Below the pieces are notes generated by a model. It had not been told where the DNA came from, ran no database searches, and saw only the letters and a program-made list of their open reading frames with translations. DNA of 64,000 nt, taken from contig NZ_JOEM01000005.1 in the NCBI RefSeq assembly GCF_000718135.1, positions 124,001 through 188,000 on the forward strand, read 5' to 3'. Shown here one piece after another: positions 6,700-15,209 of the stretch (position 1 is its first letter; each line of letters begins with the position of its first letter). The position numbers and the translations under genes were made by a program. The DNA is from Streptomyces cyaneofuscatus. GTDB taxonomy: Bacteria > Actinomycetota > Actinomycetes > Streptomycetales > Streptomycetaceae.

Positions 6700-8767
6700 G
6701 CTGCGGCGGTTCCGCAGGGGGAAGCTGCCGGCCGCCGCGCTGGTCGCCCTGCTGCTGCTGCCGCTGCTCTACGGCGCCCTGTACCTGTTCTCGTTCTGGG
6801 ACCCGTACGGGAACCTCGACAAGCTGCCCGTCGCCCTGGTCAACAACGACAAGGGGGCTTCGAACGACGGCAAGCGTGTCGAGGCGGGGGACGAGATCAG
6901 CGACAAGCTCCTCGACTCCAAGGTGTTCGCGTGGCATGAGGTGAGTTCCGCGGAGGCGGAGAAGGGCGTCGAGGACGGGACGTACTACCTCTCGCTGACG
7001 ATGCCGGCCGACTTCAGCAAGAAGATCGCGTCCAGCGGCGGGGACTCCCCCGAGACGGGCGCGCTCCAGGTGCGGACGAACGACGCCAACAACTACATCG
7101 TCGGGCAGATCTCCAAGACTGTCTTCGGTGAGGTGCGCAACGCCGCCTCCACCAACGCCTCGCGGGGCTTCCTGGACCGGATCTTCGTCAACTTCTCCGA
7201 TCTGCACGACAAGACCGCCGACGCGGCCAAGGGCGCCGACGAGCTCAAGGGCGGCATATCGAAGGCGAAGAAGGGCTCCAAGGAGCTCGCGGACGGCCTC
7301 AAGGACTCCAAGGCGGGCACCGAGCGGCTCTCCGACGGAATCGTCAAGCTGAACACCGGCGCGGGCGAAGTCGCCTCCGGTGCCCGCCAGGTGGCCGGTG
7401 GCACCCAGCAGCTGGCCGACAAGGTCAACGGCGCCGCCGGCCGGGCCCGCCCCTTCTTCACGTACTTCAAGGAGAACGGGAAGAGCATCGGGGAGACCGC
7501 CCGCCTGGCCGCCGACGGGGCGAAGACCGCGCGCGAGAACCTCGGCAAGCTGGTGGCCGCCGCCCCGGCGGCGGCAGCCGACGCCCGCACCGCCGCCGAC
7601 GAACTCGGTGAGGTGTACCGCACCCGGTGCGAGGAGGCGGACGAGCCCGACCAGGCGTCCTGCCCCGCGTTGAAGAAGGCCAGTGAGGCGGCGTCCGACG
7701 CCGCCGCGACGGCCGCCGACGTGAGCAAGCTGGTCAGCAGTCAGAACGGCGAGCTGAAGACGCTCAGCAGCCACCTGGCCGCCTTCCAGAAGCAGGCCGA
7801 GAACCTGGCGCAGCACGCGCCGAACCTGGAGTCCGACCTGGAGAAGGCCGTCAAGGACGTCAACGCCCTCAACACCGGCGCCCAGAAGGTCGCCAAGGGC
7901 GCGGTCGCGCTGCACACCGGCCTCGGCAACGCCCGCACCGGCTCGGCCGACCTCAACACCGGCATGGGCAAGCTGAAGACGGGCGCCGAGAACCTCGACG
8001 GCGGGCTGTTCCGGCTCGGCGACGGCTCGGCCGAGCTCGCGCAGGGGCTCAACGACGGCGTCGAGAAGATCCCGGACTACGACAAGAAGGACCGCGACGC
8101 CCGGACCGACGTCATGGCCGACCCGGTGAAGCTGGCCTCCAAGTCCCTTCACGCGGCACCCAACTACGGCACCGGTTTCGCCCCGTACTTCATCCCGCTC
8201 TCCCTCTGGGTCGGCGCGATGGTCGCTTACATGATCATCCAACCGCTCAACAAGCGGGCCCTCTCCACCGGCGCCTCCGCCTGGCGGATCGCCTTCGCCG
8301 GCTGGCTGCCGGTCGCCGCCATCGGCATCCTCCAGGTCGGCGCCCTGATGGCCGTCCTGCACTGGGGCCTCGGGCTGGAGATGGAGCGCTCGGCCGGGAC
8401 GATCGCCTTCCTGGCGCTGGTGACCTGCTGCTTCGGCGCGATCGTCCAGTGGCTCAACGCCTGCTTCGGCGCGGCGGGACGCATCCTGGTGCTGGTCGTG
8501 CTGATGCTCCAGCTGACCTCGGCCGGGGGCACCTACCCCGTGCAGACCAGCCCCGGCTTCTTCGGCGCGATCCACCCGTACCTGCCCATGACGTACGTCG
8601 TCGAGGGGCTGCGCAGGCTCATCACCGGCGGTCCCCTCGGCCCGGTCTGGCTGGGCTGCGCGGTGCTGGGAGCCTTCACCGTCGGCGCCCTCGCCCTGAC
8701 CGCGTTCACCGCCCGCCGCAAGCAGGTGTGGAGCCTGAGCCGGCTGCACCCGGAGCTGAGCCTGTGA
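6671..8767 (+). CDS. YhgE/Pip-family membrane exporter
   Basis: Encodes 698 residues with the YhgE/Pip layout. There is one N-terminal membrane helix (about 20-42), then a large extracellular segment with VALVNNDKGA (about 55-64) and TYYLSLTMP. A long helical region (about 165-480) carries repeated heptad-like GAxxLxxG units such as LADGLKDSKAGTERLSDG. About five C-terminal membrane helices of the ABC-2 type follow (roughly 500-685). It overlaps the ATPase gene upstream and precedes a TetR gene by 29 bp. YhgE/Pip proteins act in phage receptor, type VII-like secretion and multidrug export contexts; here the ATPase and TetR suggest an inducible exporter. Substrate unknown. Confidence 0.87.
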   Translation: MRSPKLAALELRRFRRGKLPAAALVALLLLPLLYGALYLFSFWDPYGNLDKLPVALVNNDKGASNDGKRVEAGDEISDKLLDSKVFAWHEVSSAEAEKGVEDGTYYLSLTMPADFSKKIASSGGDSPETGALQVRTNDANNYIVGQISKTVFGEVRNAASTNASRGFLDRIFVNFSDLHDKTADAAKGADELKGGISKAKKGSKELADGLKDSKAGTERLSDGIVKLNTGAGEVASGARQVAGGTQQLADKVNGAAGRARPFFTYFKENGKSIGETARLAADGAKTARENLGKLVAAAPAAAADARTAADELGEVYRTRCEEADEPDQASCPALKKASEAASDAAATAADVSKLVSSQNGELKTLSSHLAAFQKQAENLAQHAPNLESDLEKAVKDVNALNTGAQKVAKGAVALHTGLGNARTGSADLNTGMGKLKTGAENLDGGLFRLGDGSAELAQGLNDGVEKIPDYDKKDRDARTDVMADPVKLASKSLHAAPNYGTGFAPYFIPLSLWVGAMVAYMIIQPLNKRALSTGASAWRIAFAGWLPVAAIGILQVGALMAVLHWGLGLEMERSAGTIAFLALVTCCFGAIVQWLNACFGAAGRILVLVVLMLQLTSAGGTYPVQTSPGFFGAIHPYLPMTYVVEGLRRLITGGPLGPVWLGCAVLGAFTVGALALTAFTARRKQVWSLSRLHPELSL

Positions 8768-8796
8768 GCGCCCCGGAAGCTGGGAGAATCGGCCTC

Positions 8797-9408
8797 ATGG
8801 AAAGCAGTGGCACCACGCGCCGCCAGGCCACCCGGCAGAGGCTCTACGAGGCGGCGGTGACCCTCATCGCCGAGCAGGGCTTCTCCGCCACCACCGTCGA
8901 CGAGATCGCCGAGCGGGCCGGGGTCGCCAAGGGCACGGTCTATTACAACTTCAAGAGCAAGACCGAACTGTTCGAGGAGCTGCTCCGGCACGGCGTCGGG
9001 CTGCTCACCGCCTCACTGCGGGCCGCCGCCGAGGAGTCGGAGGAGCGCGGCGGCACCCGGGTCGAGGCACTGGACGCGATGATCCGGGCCGGCCTGGCCT
9101 TCATCGACCGCTACCCGGCCTTCACCCAGCTGTACGTGGCCGAGCTCTGGCGCACCAACCGCGCCTGGCAGTCCACGCTGCTGGTGGTGCGGCAGGAGGC
9201 CGTCGCGGTGGTGGAGGACGTGCTGCGCGAGGCGGTGCGCAGCGGTGAGCTGAGCGAGGAGATCGACATTCCGCTGACGGCCGCGGCGCTGGTCGGGATG
9301 GTGCTGGTGGCGGCGCTGGACTGGCAGGCGTTCCAGCCGGAGCGGTCGATCGACGAGGTCCACTCGGCGCTGTCCCTGCTGCTGCACGGGCGGGTCAGCG
9401 GGCACTGA
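8797..9408 (+). CDS. TetR-family transcriptional repressor
   Basis: Encodes 203 residues from ATG 8797 with GGGAGA 9 bp upstream. The N-terminal helix-turn-helix is canonical: TRQRLYEAAVTLIAEQGF, then TTVDEIAERAGVAKGTVYYN and FKSKTELFEEL (about residues 10-60). The helical C-terminal part is the ligand and dimer domain. It is the last gene of the ABC-YhgE operon and probably represses it through the palindrome at 5863-5876, thereby controlling itself. A hairpin terminator follows. The ligand is presumably a substrate of the exporter, but nothing in the sequence names it. Confidence 0.9.
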   Translation: MESSGTTRRQATRQRLYEAAVTLIAEQGFSATTVDEIAERAGVAKGTVYYNFKSKTELFEELLRHGVGLLTASLRAAAEESEERGGTRVEALDAMIRAGLAFIDRYPAFTQLYVAELWRTNRAWQSTLLVVRQEAVAVVEDVLREAVRSGELSEEIDIPLTAAALVGMVLVAALDWQAFQPERSIDEVHSALSLLLHGRVSGH

Positions 9409-9441
9409 GGGCCGGAGCTCTCGGAGAATCGCAAAAAACAC

Positions 9442-9500
9442 GAAGACGCCGGCCGGTGAAGCTCGCATCCCCCTGCGAACTCCACCGGACCGGCGTCTTC
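9442..9500 (+). terminator. Hairpin terminator after the TetR operon
   Basis: GAAGACGCCGGCCGGTG (9442-9458) pairs with CACCGGACCGGCGTCTTC (9483-9500) with one bulged base and a 24-nt loop. It lies 33 bp past the TetR stop. No U-tract follows, which is common in streptomycetes. Confidence 0.75.
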
Positions 9501-9699
9501 CGTGCATCCGCCGGACCCGTCCCCGTGACCCCGTATGTCCCCCGTGGCCCCCGGTCCTGACGTCGTGCACCCCCGTTCCGGCAGGGGCCGCGCCGGTCCG
9601 CCGCCCCGTGTCGGCGGTCCGGGCGCCGCGCCCCTTCCGTGGTCACCACTCTTCCGTCCCCGCAGGTCCGGGCCTATCCGCGCACCTACTCATCTCGCT

Positions 9700-9721
9700 C
9701 CCTGAGTACGGGTACTCAGGG
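9700..9721. promoter_or_regulatory. Perfect inverted repeat, possible operator
   Basis: CCCTGAGTAC and GTACTCAGGG are perfect 10-bp arms separated by GG, 52 bp upstream of the GTG start of the DUF4126 gene. Two-fold symmetry with two-turn size suggests a dimeric regulator site. The remaining 9409-9773 interval holds only this repeat and the terminator. Confidence 0.4.
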
Positions 9722-9773
9722 CTGCGCACCCGACCCCAGCCCGTTGTCGGACCGGGTCGTTACGATCTCCTGC

Positions 9774-10391
9774 GTGTCCGTAATCCCTCTGGTGTTCACA
9801 AGCGGCTGGGCGAGCGGGATCAACGCCTATGCGGTGGTCCTGTTGCTCGGCGTCTTCGGCGCGACCGGCGTCTCCGACGAGGTGCCCGCCGCGTTGCAGC
9901 GCACCGACGTCCTGATCGTGGCCGGTGTGCTCTTCCTCTGCGAGGTGGTGGCCGACAAGATCCCGTACGTGGACTCGGTCTGGGACACCGCGCACACCGT
10001 GATCCGCCCGGTGGCGGGGGCGGTGATCGCCGCGCTGCTCGCCGGGGAGAGCGGTTCGCTGCCGGAGCTGGCGGCCGGGGCGATCGGCGGGTCGACGGCG
10101 CTGATGAGCCATCTGGTGAAGGCCGGCACGAGGATGGCGGTCAACACCTCGCCGGAGCCCTTCAGCAACATCGGGATGAGCATCGCCGAGGATCTCGGGG
10201 TCGCCGGGGTCGTCACGTTCGCCATATTCAACCCGGTGGCGGCGGCGATCATCGCCGCGGTGCTGCTGGTGCTCGGGATCGTCATAGTGATCTTCCTGGC
10301 CTCGCGGATCCGCCGCTTCCTGCGCCGCCGGGCCCAGCGCCGCGAGGAGAAACGGCTGGCCGGCGCGGAGGGGCCCTGGCCTCCCGGCTGA
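9774..10391 (+). CDS. DUF4126 integral membrane protein
   Basis: Encodes 205 residues from GTG 9774. TACGAT (9761-9766) ends seven bases before the GTG, fitting a -10 box and a leaderless message; the frame is open back to 9639, but that sequence is not protein-like. Hydrophobic helices cover about 3-30, 45-60, 75-95 and 140-180, followed by a basic tail (RRFLRRRAQRREEKR). The motif TSGWASGINAYAVVLLLG near the N-terminus is typical of DUF4126 proteins. Cytoplasmic membrane location is clear; the biochemical role is unknown. The start of the next gene is 66 bp downstream. Confidence 0.78.
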   Translation: MSVIPLVFTSGWASGINAYAVVLLLGVFGATGVSDEVPAALQRTDVLIVAGVLFLCEVVADKIPYVDSVWDTAHTVIRPVAGAVIAALLAGESGSLPELAAGAIGGSTALMSHLVKAGTRMAVNTSPEPFSNIGMSIAEDLGVAGVVTFAIFNPVAAAIIAAVLLVLGIVIVIFLASRIRRFLRRRAQRREEKRLAGAEGPWPPG

Positions 10392-10456
10392 GCTGCCGGT
10401 CGGTGGGCCCCGGCCTCCCGGCCGGGCTGTCGGTGGTGGTCGATAAAGTCACCCGC

Positions 10457-11959
10457 ATGGCACGAATTGCGGTGATCGGCGCCGGGACGGGCGCCATGGC
10501 GGCGGCCGCCCGGCTCGCCGTCGCGGGCGACAAGGTGACGGTGTACGAGCGGTCCGCGAGCTACGGCGGCTCGCTCGGCCGCCATGAGCACGAGGGCTTC
10601 GTCTTCGACACGGGACCCGGGCTGCTGCATCTGCCCGCCGTCCAGCGGGACCTCTTCGTCAAGACCGGCAAGGAGTCCCTGGAGCAGAGCGTCACGCTGA
10701 CCCAGGTCGACCCGGCGAGCCGTCACCTCTTCGCCGACGGCACGGCGGTGTCCCTGCCCAACGCCTCGCGGGCCGGGGTGGCCTCCGCCCTGGACGCGGC
10801 GCTCGGCGCCGGTGCCGGGGAGCGGTGGACCGGGTTCCTGGAGCGGGCCCGGGACGCCTGGGACCGGTCGCGGCGGCCGTTGCTGGAGGAGCCGCTCCGG
10901 GCGGACCACCAGGTGCTGGGCCGCGACCCGTATCCCGCCCTGAAGCAGCGGCGGTTGCTGCGCACCCGGCAGGCGGCCACCGTGGCGGAGATCGGCGCCT
11001 GGGAGCTGGCGGACGCCCGGCTGGCCGCCCTGCTCGACGGGTACGCGCTTTCCTACGGCCTCGACCCGCGCACCGCGCCCGCGAGCGCCGCGCTGCTTCC
11101 GTACATGGAGCAGAGCTTCGGCAGCTGGTACGTGATGGGCGGGATGCGGGAGCTGGCCCGGGCGGTGTACGAGCGGTGTGTGGCCCGGCGGGTGGAGTTC
11201 GTCTTCGGGGCCGAGGTGGTCCGGGTCGTGGAGAAGGACGGCCGGGCGGCGGGCGTGGAGCTGGCCGGCGGTGAGGTGGCCGAGGCGGACCGGGTGGTGC
11301 TGGGGGTGCGGCCGCACGCGGGGCTGGTGCCGGGCGGGCAGGTGTGGGGCGCGGACGACGTGACGGTCCGGGAGGGCTCGGTGCCGGGGCGGTTCGTGGT
11401 GCTGCTGTCGCTGCGCGGGGGCCGGGAGGCGGACGCGGTGCACCGGACCGTGGTGCACAGCGCCGATGCGGCTGCGGAGCGGGAGGCGGTGTTCGGGGGC
11501 CGGGTCGCCGCGCACCCGACGGTGACGGTACTGCGCCCCGACGATCCGGCGACCCGGCCGGACGAGGCGCACGAGGCGGTGACGCTGAGCGCGGTGGTGG
11601 CCCCGCAGGGCCCGGTGGACTGGACGGACCCGGCGGTGCGGCAGCGGTTCGCGGACGTGCTGGTGGAGCGGGCGGGCGCGGCCGTGCCCGGGCTGCGGGA
11701 GCGGATCCTGCACACGGAGGTCCGTACGCCTGCGGAGACCGAGGCGGAGACGGGGGCCGAGGGCGGTGCGGTGCCGCCGCCCGCGCTGGCCGGTGCTCAG
11801 GGCGCGTATCTGCACCCCCGCAACCTCACCCGGCTGCCGGGGCTCTATCTGGCGGGCGGCTGGTCGCACCCGGGCGGCGGGCTCGCGCACGCCGGGATGT
11901 CGGGGACGCTGGTGGCCGGGCTCGTGGTGGAGGGCGACGGATTCCGCGGCTCGCAGTAG
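10457..11959 (+). CDS. NAD(P)/FAD-dependent oxidoreductase, phytoene-desaturase-like
   Basis: Encodes 500 residues from ATG 10457, preceded by a TAAAGT box 7 bp upstream and no ribosome site, so probably leaderless. The N-terminus is a dinucleotide-binding fold: IAVIGAGTGAMAAAARLA (4-21), an acidic strand end VYERS and GGSLG. The C-terminus carries GLYLAGGWSHPGGGLAHAGM, the FAD-closing motif of the phytoene desaturase/CrtI superfamily. No other carotenoid gene is near, so the substrate cannot be inferred; related actinomycete proteins are annotated only as oxidoreductases. It follows the DUF4126 gene closely and converges on the next minus-strand gene. Confidence 0.8.
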   Translation: MARIAVIGAGTGAMAAAARLAVAGDKVTVYERSASYGGSLGRHEHEGFVFDTGPGLLHLPAVQRDLFVKTGKESLEQSVTLTQVDPASRHLFADGTAVSLPNASRAGVASALDAALGAGAGERWTGFLERARDAWDRSRRPLLEEPLRADHQVLGRDPYPALKQRRLLRTRQAATVAEIGAWELADARLAALLDGYALSYGLDPRTAPASAALLPYMEQSFGSWYVMGGMRELARAVYERCVARRVEFVFGAEVVRVVEKDGRAAGVELAGGEVAEADRVVLGVRPHAGLVPGGQVWGADDVTVREGSVPGRFVVLLSLRGGREADAVHRTVVHSADAAAEREAVFGGRVAAHPTVTVLRPDDPATRPDEAHEAVTLSAVVAPQGPVDWTDPAVRQRFADVLVERAGAAVPGLRERILHTEVRTPAETEAETGAEGGAVPPPALAGAQGAYLHPRNLTRLPGLYLAGGWSHPGGGLAHAGMSGTLVAGLVVEGDGFRGSQ

Positions 11960-11980
11960 GGGCCGCGGGGGCGCGCCGCC

Positions 11981-12955
11981 TCAGTAGCGGTACTGCTCGT
12001 TCTGGCCGGTGTCGTAGCCGTTGGTGTTGCCGTTGCCCTGGCCGTACGGAGCGGGCTGCTCGGGCTCCATCGGGGGGTACTGCTCGGCGTCGCGCTGCTG
12101 CGGGACCCAGACGCCGCCGGGCGGGGTGTCCGTGGTGTACGCGTCCGTGCCGTAGCTCTGGGCGTAGGGGTCGGCGTAACTCTGCTGGCCGCCCTGGCTG
12201 TCGTAGCCGTTGCCGCCGTTCCCGTAGGCGTCGTAACCGGCGTAGGAGGCCGTCCCGTTGGTGGTGCCGATGTACGGGTCGGAGTAGGCGGCGTAGCTCT
12301 GCTGGCCGGTCGTACCGTAGTCGTACGAGCCCGCGTAGGGGTCCTGGGCCTGCTGCGGGTCGTAGCCGGTGTACGGGTCGTACGCGGCGAACTGCGGCTG
12401 GCCCGCCGGGTCCGGCTCGTACCCGTGCTGGTCCTGGGCGCCCGAGCTGTCCGGCCCGTAGCCCGAGTCGCTGTACACGCCGTACTGGCCGGTGTCGTCG
12501 GGCAGCGGCTGCGGCTCGTAGACCGAGGTGACCGAGGTGGGGTCGTCGGACCCGGTGGCCGGAGCCCCGATGCCGTTGCCGAAGGAGTCGAAGGCCGGTT
12601 CGGCCGCGGGGTCCGAGACCTCCAGGCCGGAGACCTCCAGCGTGGGCTCCTTGGCGGCCGCGCGCTCGCCGCCGCCCCGGCGACGGCGGCTCTCGCCCGG
12701 GCTGCCGCCTATGGCCCAGCCGGTGGAGAAGCCGCGGCGGAAGGAGAGCGTCACATAGGTCTGGCCGGTGGCGAAGGCGAGGGTGCCGACGACGATGACC
12801 GGGACGGAGGCGAGCAGGACCCCCATGACCACGCCGAGGAAGCCGCCGAAGGCGAGGAGCCGCCAGCGCAGCCGCGCCTTGTACTGCAGCAGCACCTCAC
12901 CGAGCAGCCACAGCGCCACCAAGCCGAATGCGATGTAGAGGACCGTCCAGCCCAC
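11981..12955 (-). CDS. Membrane protein with Tyr/Gly/Asp-rich tail
   Basis: Encodes 324 residues. Two hydrophobic helices lie near the N-terminus (about 4-20 and 34-64), and then a basic RRRRGGGER linker. From about residue 110 on the protein is low-complexity, rich in Tyr, Gly, Asp, Gln and Pro (for example YDPYTGYDPQQAQDPYAGS), with no predicted fold. Such tails are seen on streptomycete membrane proteins of unknown role. It is convergent with the FAD oxidoreductase and lies upstream on the same strand as nothing obvious; metF stops 49 bp from its start, so it may be read through from metF. Confidence 0.7.
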   Translation of the reverse strand: MGWTVLYIAFGLVALWLLGEVLLQYKARLRWRLLAFGGFLGVVMGVLLASVPVIVVGTLAFATGQTYVTLSFRRGFSTGWAIGGSPGESRRRRGGGERAAAKEPTLEVSGLEVSDPAAEPAFDSFGNGIGAPATGSDDPTSVTSVYEPQPLPDDTGQYGVYSDSGYGPDSSGAQDQHGYEPDPAGQPQFAAYDPYTGYDPQQAQDPYAGSYDYGTTGQQSYAAYSDPYIGTTNGTASYAGYDAYGNGGNGYDSQGGQQSYADPYAQSYGTDAYTTDTPPGGVWVPQQRDAEQYPPMEPEQPAPYGQGNGNTNGYDTGQNEQYRY

Positions 12956-13003
12956 GCCCGCCCCCTCCTGCGGCCGCAGCCGCTCGGGGGCGGGTACGGC
13001 CGG

Positions 13004-13921
13004 TCACGACTGCTTGTGCAGTCCGAGATTCTCGTAGATTTCGAGCGTTGCCGTCGAGTTGTTGAGCGTGATGAAGTGCAGCCCGGGCACACCCTCGGAC
13101 AGCAGTTTCGCGCAGAACTCCGTTGCGAACTCGATACCGATGGAGCGTACAGCGGCCGGATCGTCCTTGACCGCGAGGATCCGCTCTTTCAGCGGCTCCG
13201 GGACGGTCGCGTTGCTGAGCTGGGAGAATCTTTCCAGTTGCTTCACACTCGTGAGCGGCATGACCTCGGGAATCACCGGCGTATCGCAACCGGCCGCGAC
13301 CACCCGGTCACGCATCCGGAGGTAGTCCTCCGGGCGGAAGAACATCTGGGTGATCGCGTAGTCGGCTCCGGCCCGGCACTTGTCGACGAAGTGGCCGATG
13401 TCCGTCTCCCAGTCGGAGGAGCGCGGGTGCATCTCGGGGAACGCGGCGACGCCGACGCAGAAGTCGCCGGACTCCTTGATGAGGCGGACGAGGTCGGCCG
13501 CGTACTTCACGCCCTGCGGGTGCTCGACCCACTCCCCCATGGGGTCGCCGGGCGGGTCGCCGCGGACCGCGAGGATGTTCCTGATCCCGGCGTCGGCGTA
13601 CTGGCCGATCATGTTGCGTAGCTCGGCGACCGAGTGGCTGACCGCGGTGAGGTGGGCGACCGGGGTGAGCGTGGAGTCGGCGGCGATCTGCTGGGTCGCC
13701 CGCACGGTCCCGGCCCGGGTGGAGCCGCCGGCCCCGTAGGTCACCGAGACGAAGCTCGGGCGCACCGCCTCGACCCGGCGCAGCGCGTTCCAGAGGTTGC
13801 GCTCGCCCTTCTCGGTCTTGGGCGCCCAGAACTCGAAGGAGTACGAGGTCTTGCCGGTCGCGAGCAGGTCACGCACCGTGCGTGCGTGGTCCGTCCTGGT
13901 GGAAGCTGTCCCAAGGGCCAT
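13004..13921 (-). CDS. metF: Methylenetetrahydrofolate reductase
   Basis: Encodes 305 residues, the usual MetF length. Recognisable blocks are [17 protein letters not shown] (28-44), [16 protein letters not shown] (57-72), [10 protein letters not shown] (115-124) and [10 protein letters not shown]. The flavoprotein reduces 5,10-methylene- to 5-methyl-tetrahydrofolate for methionine synthesis. Start ATG 13921 follows a TTAACC box by seven bases with no ribosome site, suggesting a leaderless message; a GGGGGAGTGTCCACCCCC inverted repeat lies at 13938-13955 just upstream and could be an operator. It is divergent from nothing: thiE ends 122 bp upstream on the same strand. Confidence 0.95.
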   Translation of the reverse strand: MALGTASTRTDHARTVRDLLATGKTSYSFEFWAPKTEKGERNLWNALRRVEAVRPSFVSVTYGAGGSTRAGTVRATQQIAADSTLTPVAHLTAVSHSVAELRNMIGQYADAGIRNILAVRGDPPGDPMGEWVEHPQGVKYAADLVRLIKESGDFCVGVAAFPEMHPRSSDWETDIGHFVDKCRAGADYAITQMFFRPEDYLRMRDRVVAAGCDTPVIPEVMPLTSVKQLERFSQLSNATVPEPLKERILAVKDDPAAVRSIGIEFATEFCAKLLSEGVPGLHFITLNNSTATLEIYENLGLHKQS

Positions 13922-14042
13922 AGGGCGAGGTTAACCAGGGGGTGGACACTCCCCCAACCAGAGCGGCCAAGATTGTCTCGTTTTGCCGGTTTGCCGTCCA
14001 CCCCTTGGGACGAAGGTGGATCGGAGACCTCGTAAGACCTGA

Positions 14043-14693
14043 TCAGAGGGTGTGTGCCCGGACCCTCTTCGCGAGCTCGGCGGTGGCGGCCGCCGGGTCG
14101 TCCGCCGCGGTGATCGCCCGGACGACGACGATCCGGCGGGCGCCCGCCTCCAGCACCTCGTCCAGGTTGCCCGCGTCGATGCCGCCGATCGCGAACCAGG
14201 GGCGCGACTGCCGCAGGGAGGCGGCGTACCGCACGAGGCCGAGGCCGGGGGCGTGGCGGCCGGGCTTGGTGGGGGTGGGCCAGCAGGGGCCGGTGCAGAA
14301 GTAGTCCACGCCCACCTGGGCGACGGCGGCGTCGACCTCGGACTCGGCGTGCGTGGAGCGGCCGATCAGCCGGTCGGAGCCGACGATCGCGCGGGCGGCG
14401 GGCACGGGCAGGTCGCCCTGGCCCAGGTGCAGGACGTCGGCCCCGATGGCGTGGGCGACGTCGGCGCGGTCGTTGACGGCGAGGAGCTTGCCGTGGCGCC
14501 GGCAGGCGTCGGCGAAGACCGCGAGGTGCTCCAGCTCCTCGGCGGCCTCCATGCCCTTGTCCCGGAGCTGGACGATGTCGACACCGCTGGAGAGCACGGC
14601 GTCCAGGAAGGCCGGGAGGTCGCCTTGGCGCTTACGGGCGTCCGTGCAGAGGTAGAGCCGGGCGTCGGACAGCTGCTCGCGAGGCGTGGGCAT
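14043..14693 (-). CDS. thiE: Thiamine phosphate synthase
   Basis: Encodes 216 residues from ATG 14693 behind GGGGGGAA. The TIM-barrel motifs are intact: [12 protein letters not shown] (39-50), [20 protein letters not shown] and [36 protein letters not shown] (129-146) and [10 protein letters not shown]. ThiE couples the pyrimidine diphosphate to the thiazole phosphate, the final joining step of thiamine synthesis. The thiazole genes thiO-thiS-thiG lie 2.3 kb away on the other strand behind a TPP riboswitch; no riboswitch was recognised upstream of thiE itself. Confidence 0.95.
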   Translation of the reverse strand: MPTPREQLSDARLYLCTDARKRQGDLPAFLDAVLSSGVDIVQLRDKGMEAAEELEHLAVFADACRRHGKLLAVNDRADVAHAIGADVLHLGQGDLPVPAARAIVGSDRLIGRSTHAESEVDAAVAQVGVDYFCTGPCWPTPTKPGRHAPGLGLVRYAASLRQSRPWFAIGGIDAGNLDEVLEAGARRIVVVRAITAADDPAAATAELAKRVRAHTL

Positions 14694-14724
14694 GGTGGAT
14701 TCCCCCCGTGGTCGTGGCGGGGCA

Positions 14725-14750
14725 CGGGCCCGCGCTCAGCGCGGGGCCCG
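14725..14750 (-). terminator. Terminator after the Rv2175c-like gene
   Basis: CGGGCCCGCGC pairs with GCGCGGGGCCCG around a three-base loop, with one bulge. It lies just past the stop of the minus-strand gene at 14774 and before thiE. Confidence 0.6.
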
Positions 14751-14773
14751 TACGCCGCTTCCGGTCGTGTCGG

Positions 14774-15139
14774 TCAGACGGCGAGCGCCTGGGCGCGGCG
14801 CTTCACCTCCGTACCGCGATTCTCACTCAGCGCCTGTGCGGGGGTGCCGGGCAGGGTCGGGTCGGGAGTGAAGAGCCACTCCAGCATCTCTTCGTCGGAG
14901 TAGCCGTCGTCCCTCAGGAGGGTCAGGGTGCCGGAGAGGCCCTTGACCACCTTGTCGCCGTCGATGAAGGCGGCAGGCACCTGGAGCGTCCGGTTCTCAC
15001 CACGGCGTACGGCGATGAGCTGGCCCTCCTTGACCAACTGCCGTACACGCGTCACCTCGACATCGAGCTTTTCCGCGATGTCGGGAAGGTGGAGCCAGGC
15101 GGGGACGAGAGCATCGGTCTTTGCGTCAATCTCGGTCAC
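14774..15139 (-). CDS. Rv2175c-family DNA-binding protein
   Basis: Encodes 121 residues from GTG 15139. The N-terminal half is a winged or MerR-like helix-turn-helix: WLHLPDIAEKLDVEVTRVRQ then LVKEGQLIAVRRGENRTLQVPAAFI (about 15-60). The C-terminal half (KGLSGTLTLLRDDGYSDEEM, EWLFTPDPTLPGTPAQALSE) is the domain of unknown function that defines the family. The mycobacterial homologue Rv2175c is a DNA-binding substrate of the PknL kinase; a PASTA kinase gene lies 4 kb away here, but a functional link is only inferred. Flanking hairpins suggest it is transcribed alone. Confidence 0.85.
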   Translation of the reverse strand: MTEIDAKTDALVPAWLHLPDIAEKLDVEVTRVRQLVKEGQLIAVRRGENRTLQVPAAFIDGDKVVKGLSGTLTLLRDDGYSDEEMLEWLFTPDPTLPGTPAQALSENRGTEVKRRAQALAV

Positions 15140-15177
15140 AAGGACAAGCGTGCCATCCGGGACTGACAGCCGGTAGC

Positions 15178-15204
15178 CGGGCCGACCGTACGGGGGTCGG
15201 CCCG
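15178..15204 (-). terminator. Hairpin between oxidoreductase and Rv2175c-like gene
   Basis: CGGGCCGACC (15178-15187) pairs perfectly with GGTCGGCCCG (15195-15204) around a 7-nt loop, six bases past the oxidoreductase stop codon. Confidence 0.65.
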
Positions 15205-15209
15205 GGGCG

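Noticed and set aside
6491..8749. Long minus-strand reading frame opposite the YhgE gene
   Set aside because: It is the antisense of a clear membrane-protein gene, is low-complexity (Gly, Arg, Leu, Glu) and matches no fold; high GC produces such frames.
13938..13955. Cobalamin or SAM riboswitch upstream of metF
   Set aside because: The 82 bp upstream hold only a short inverted repeat and no aptamer motif of either class.
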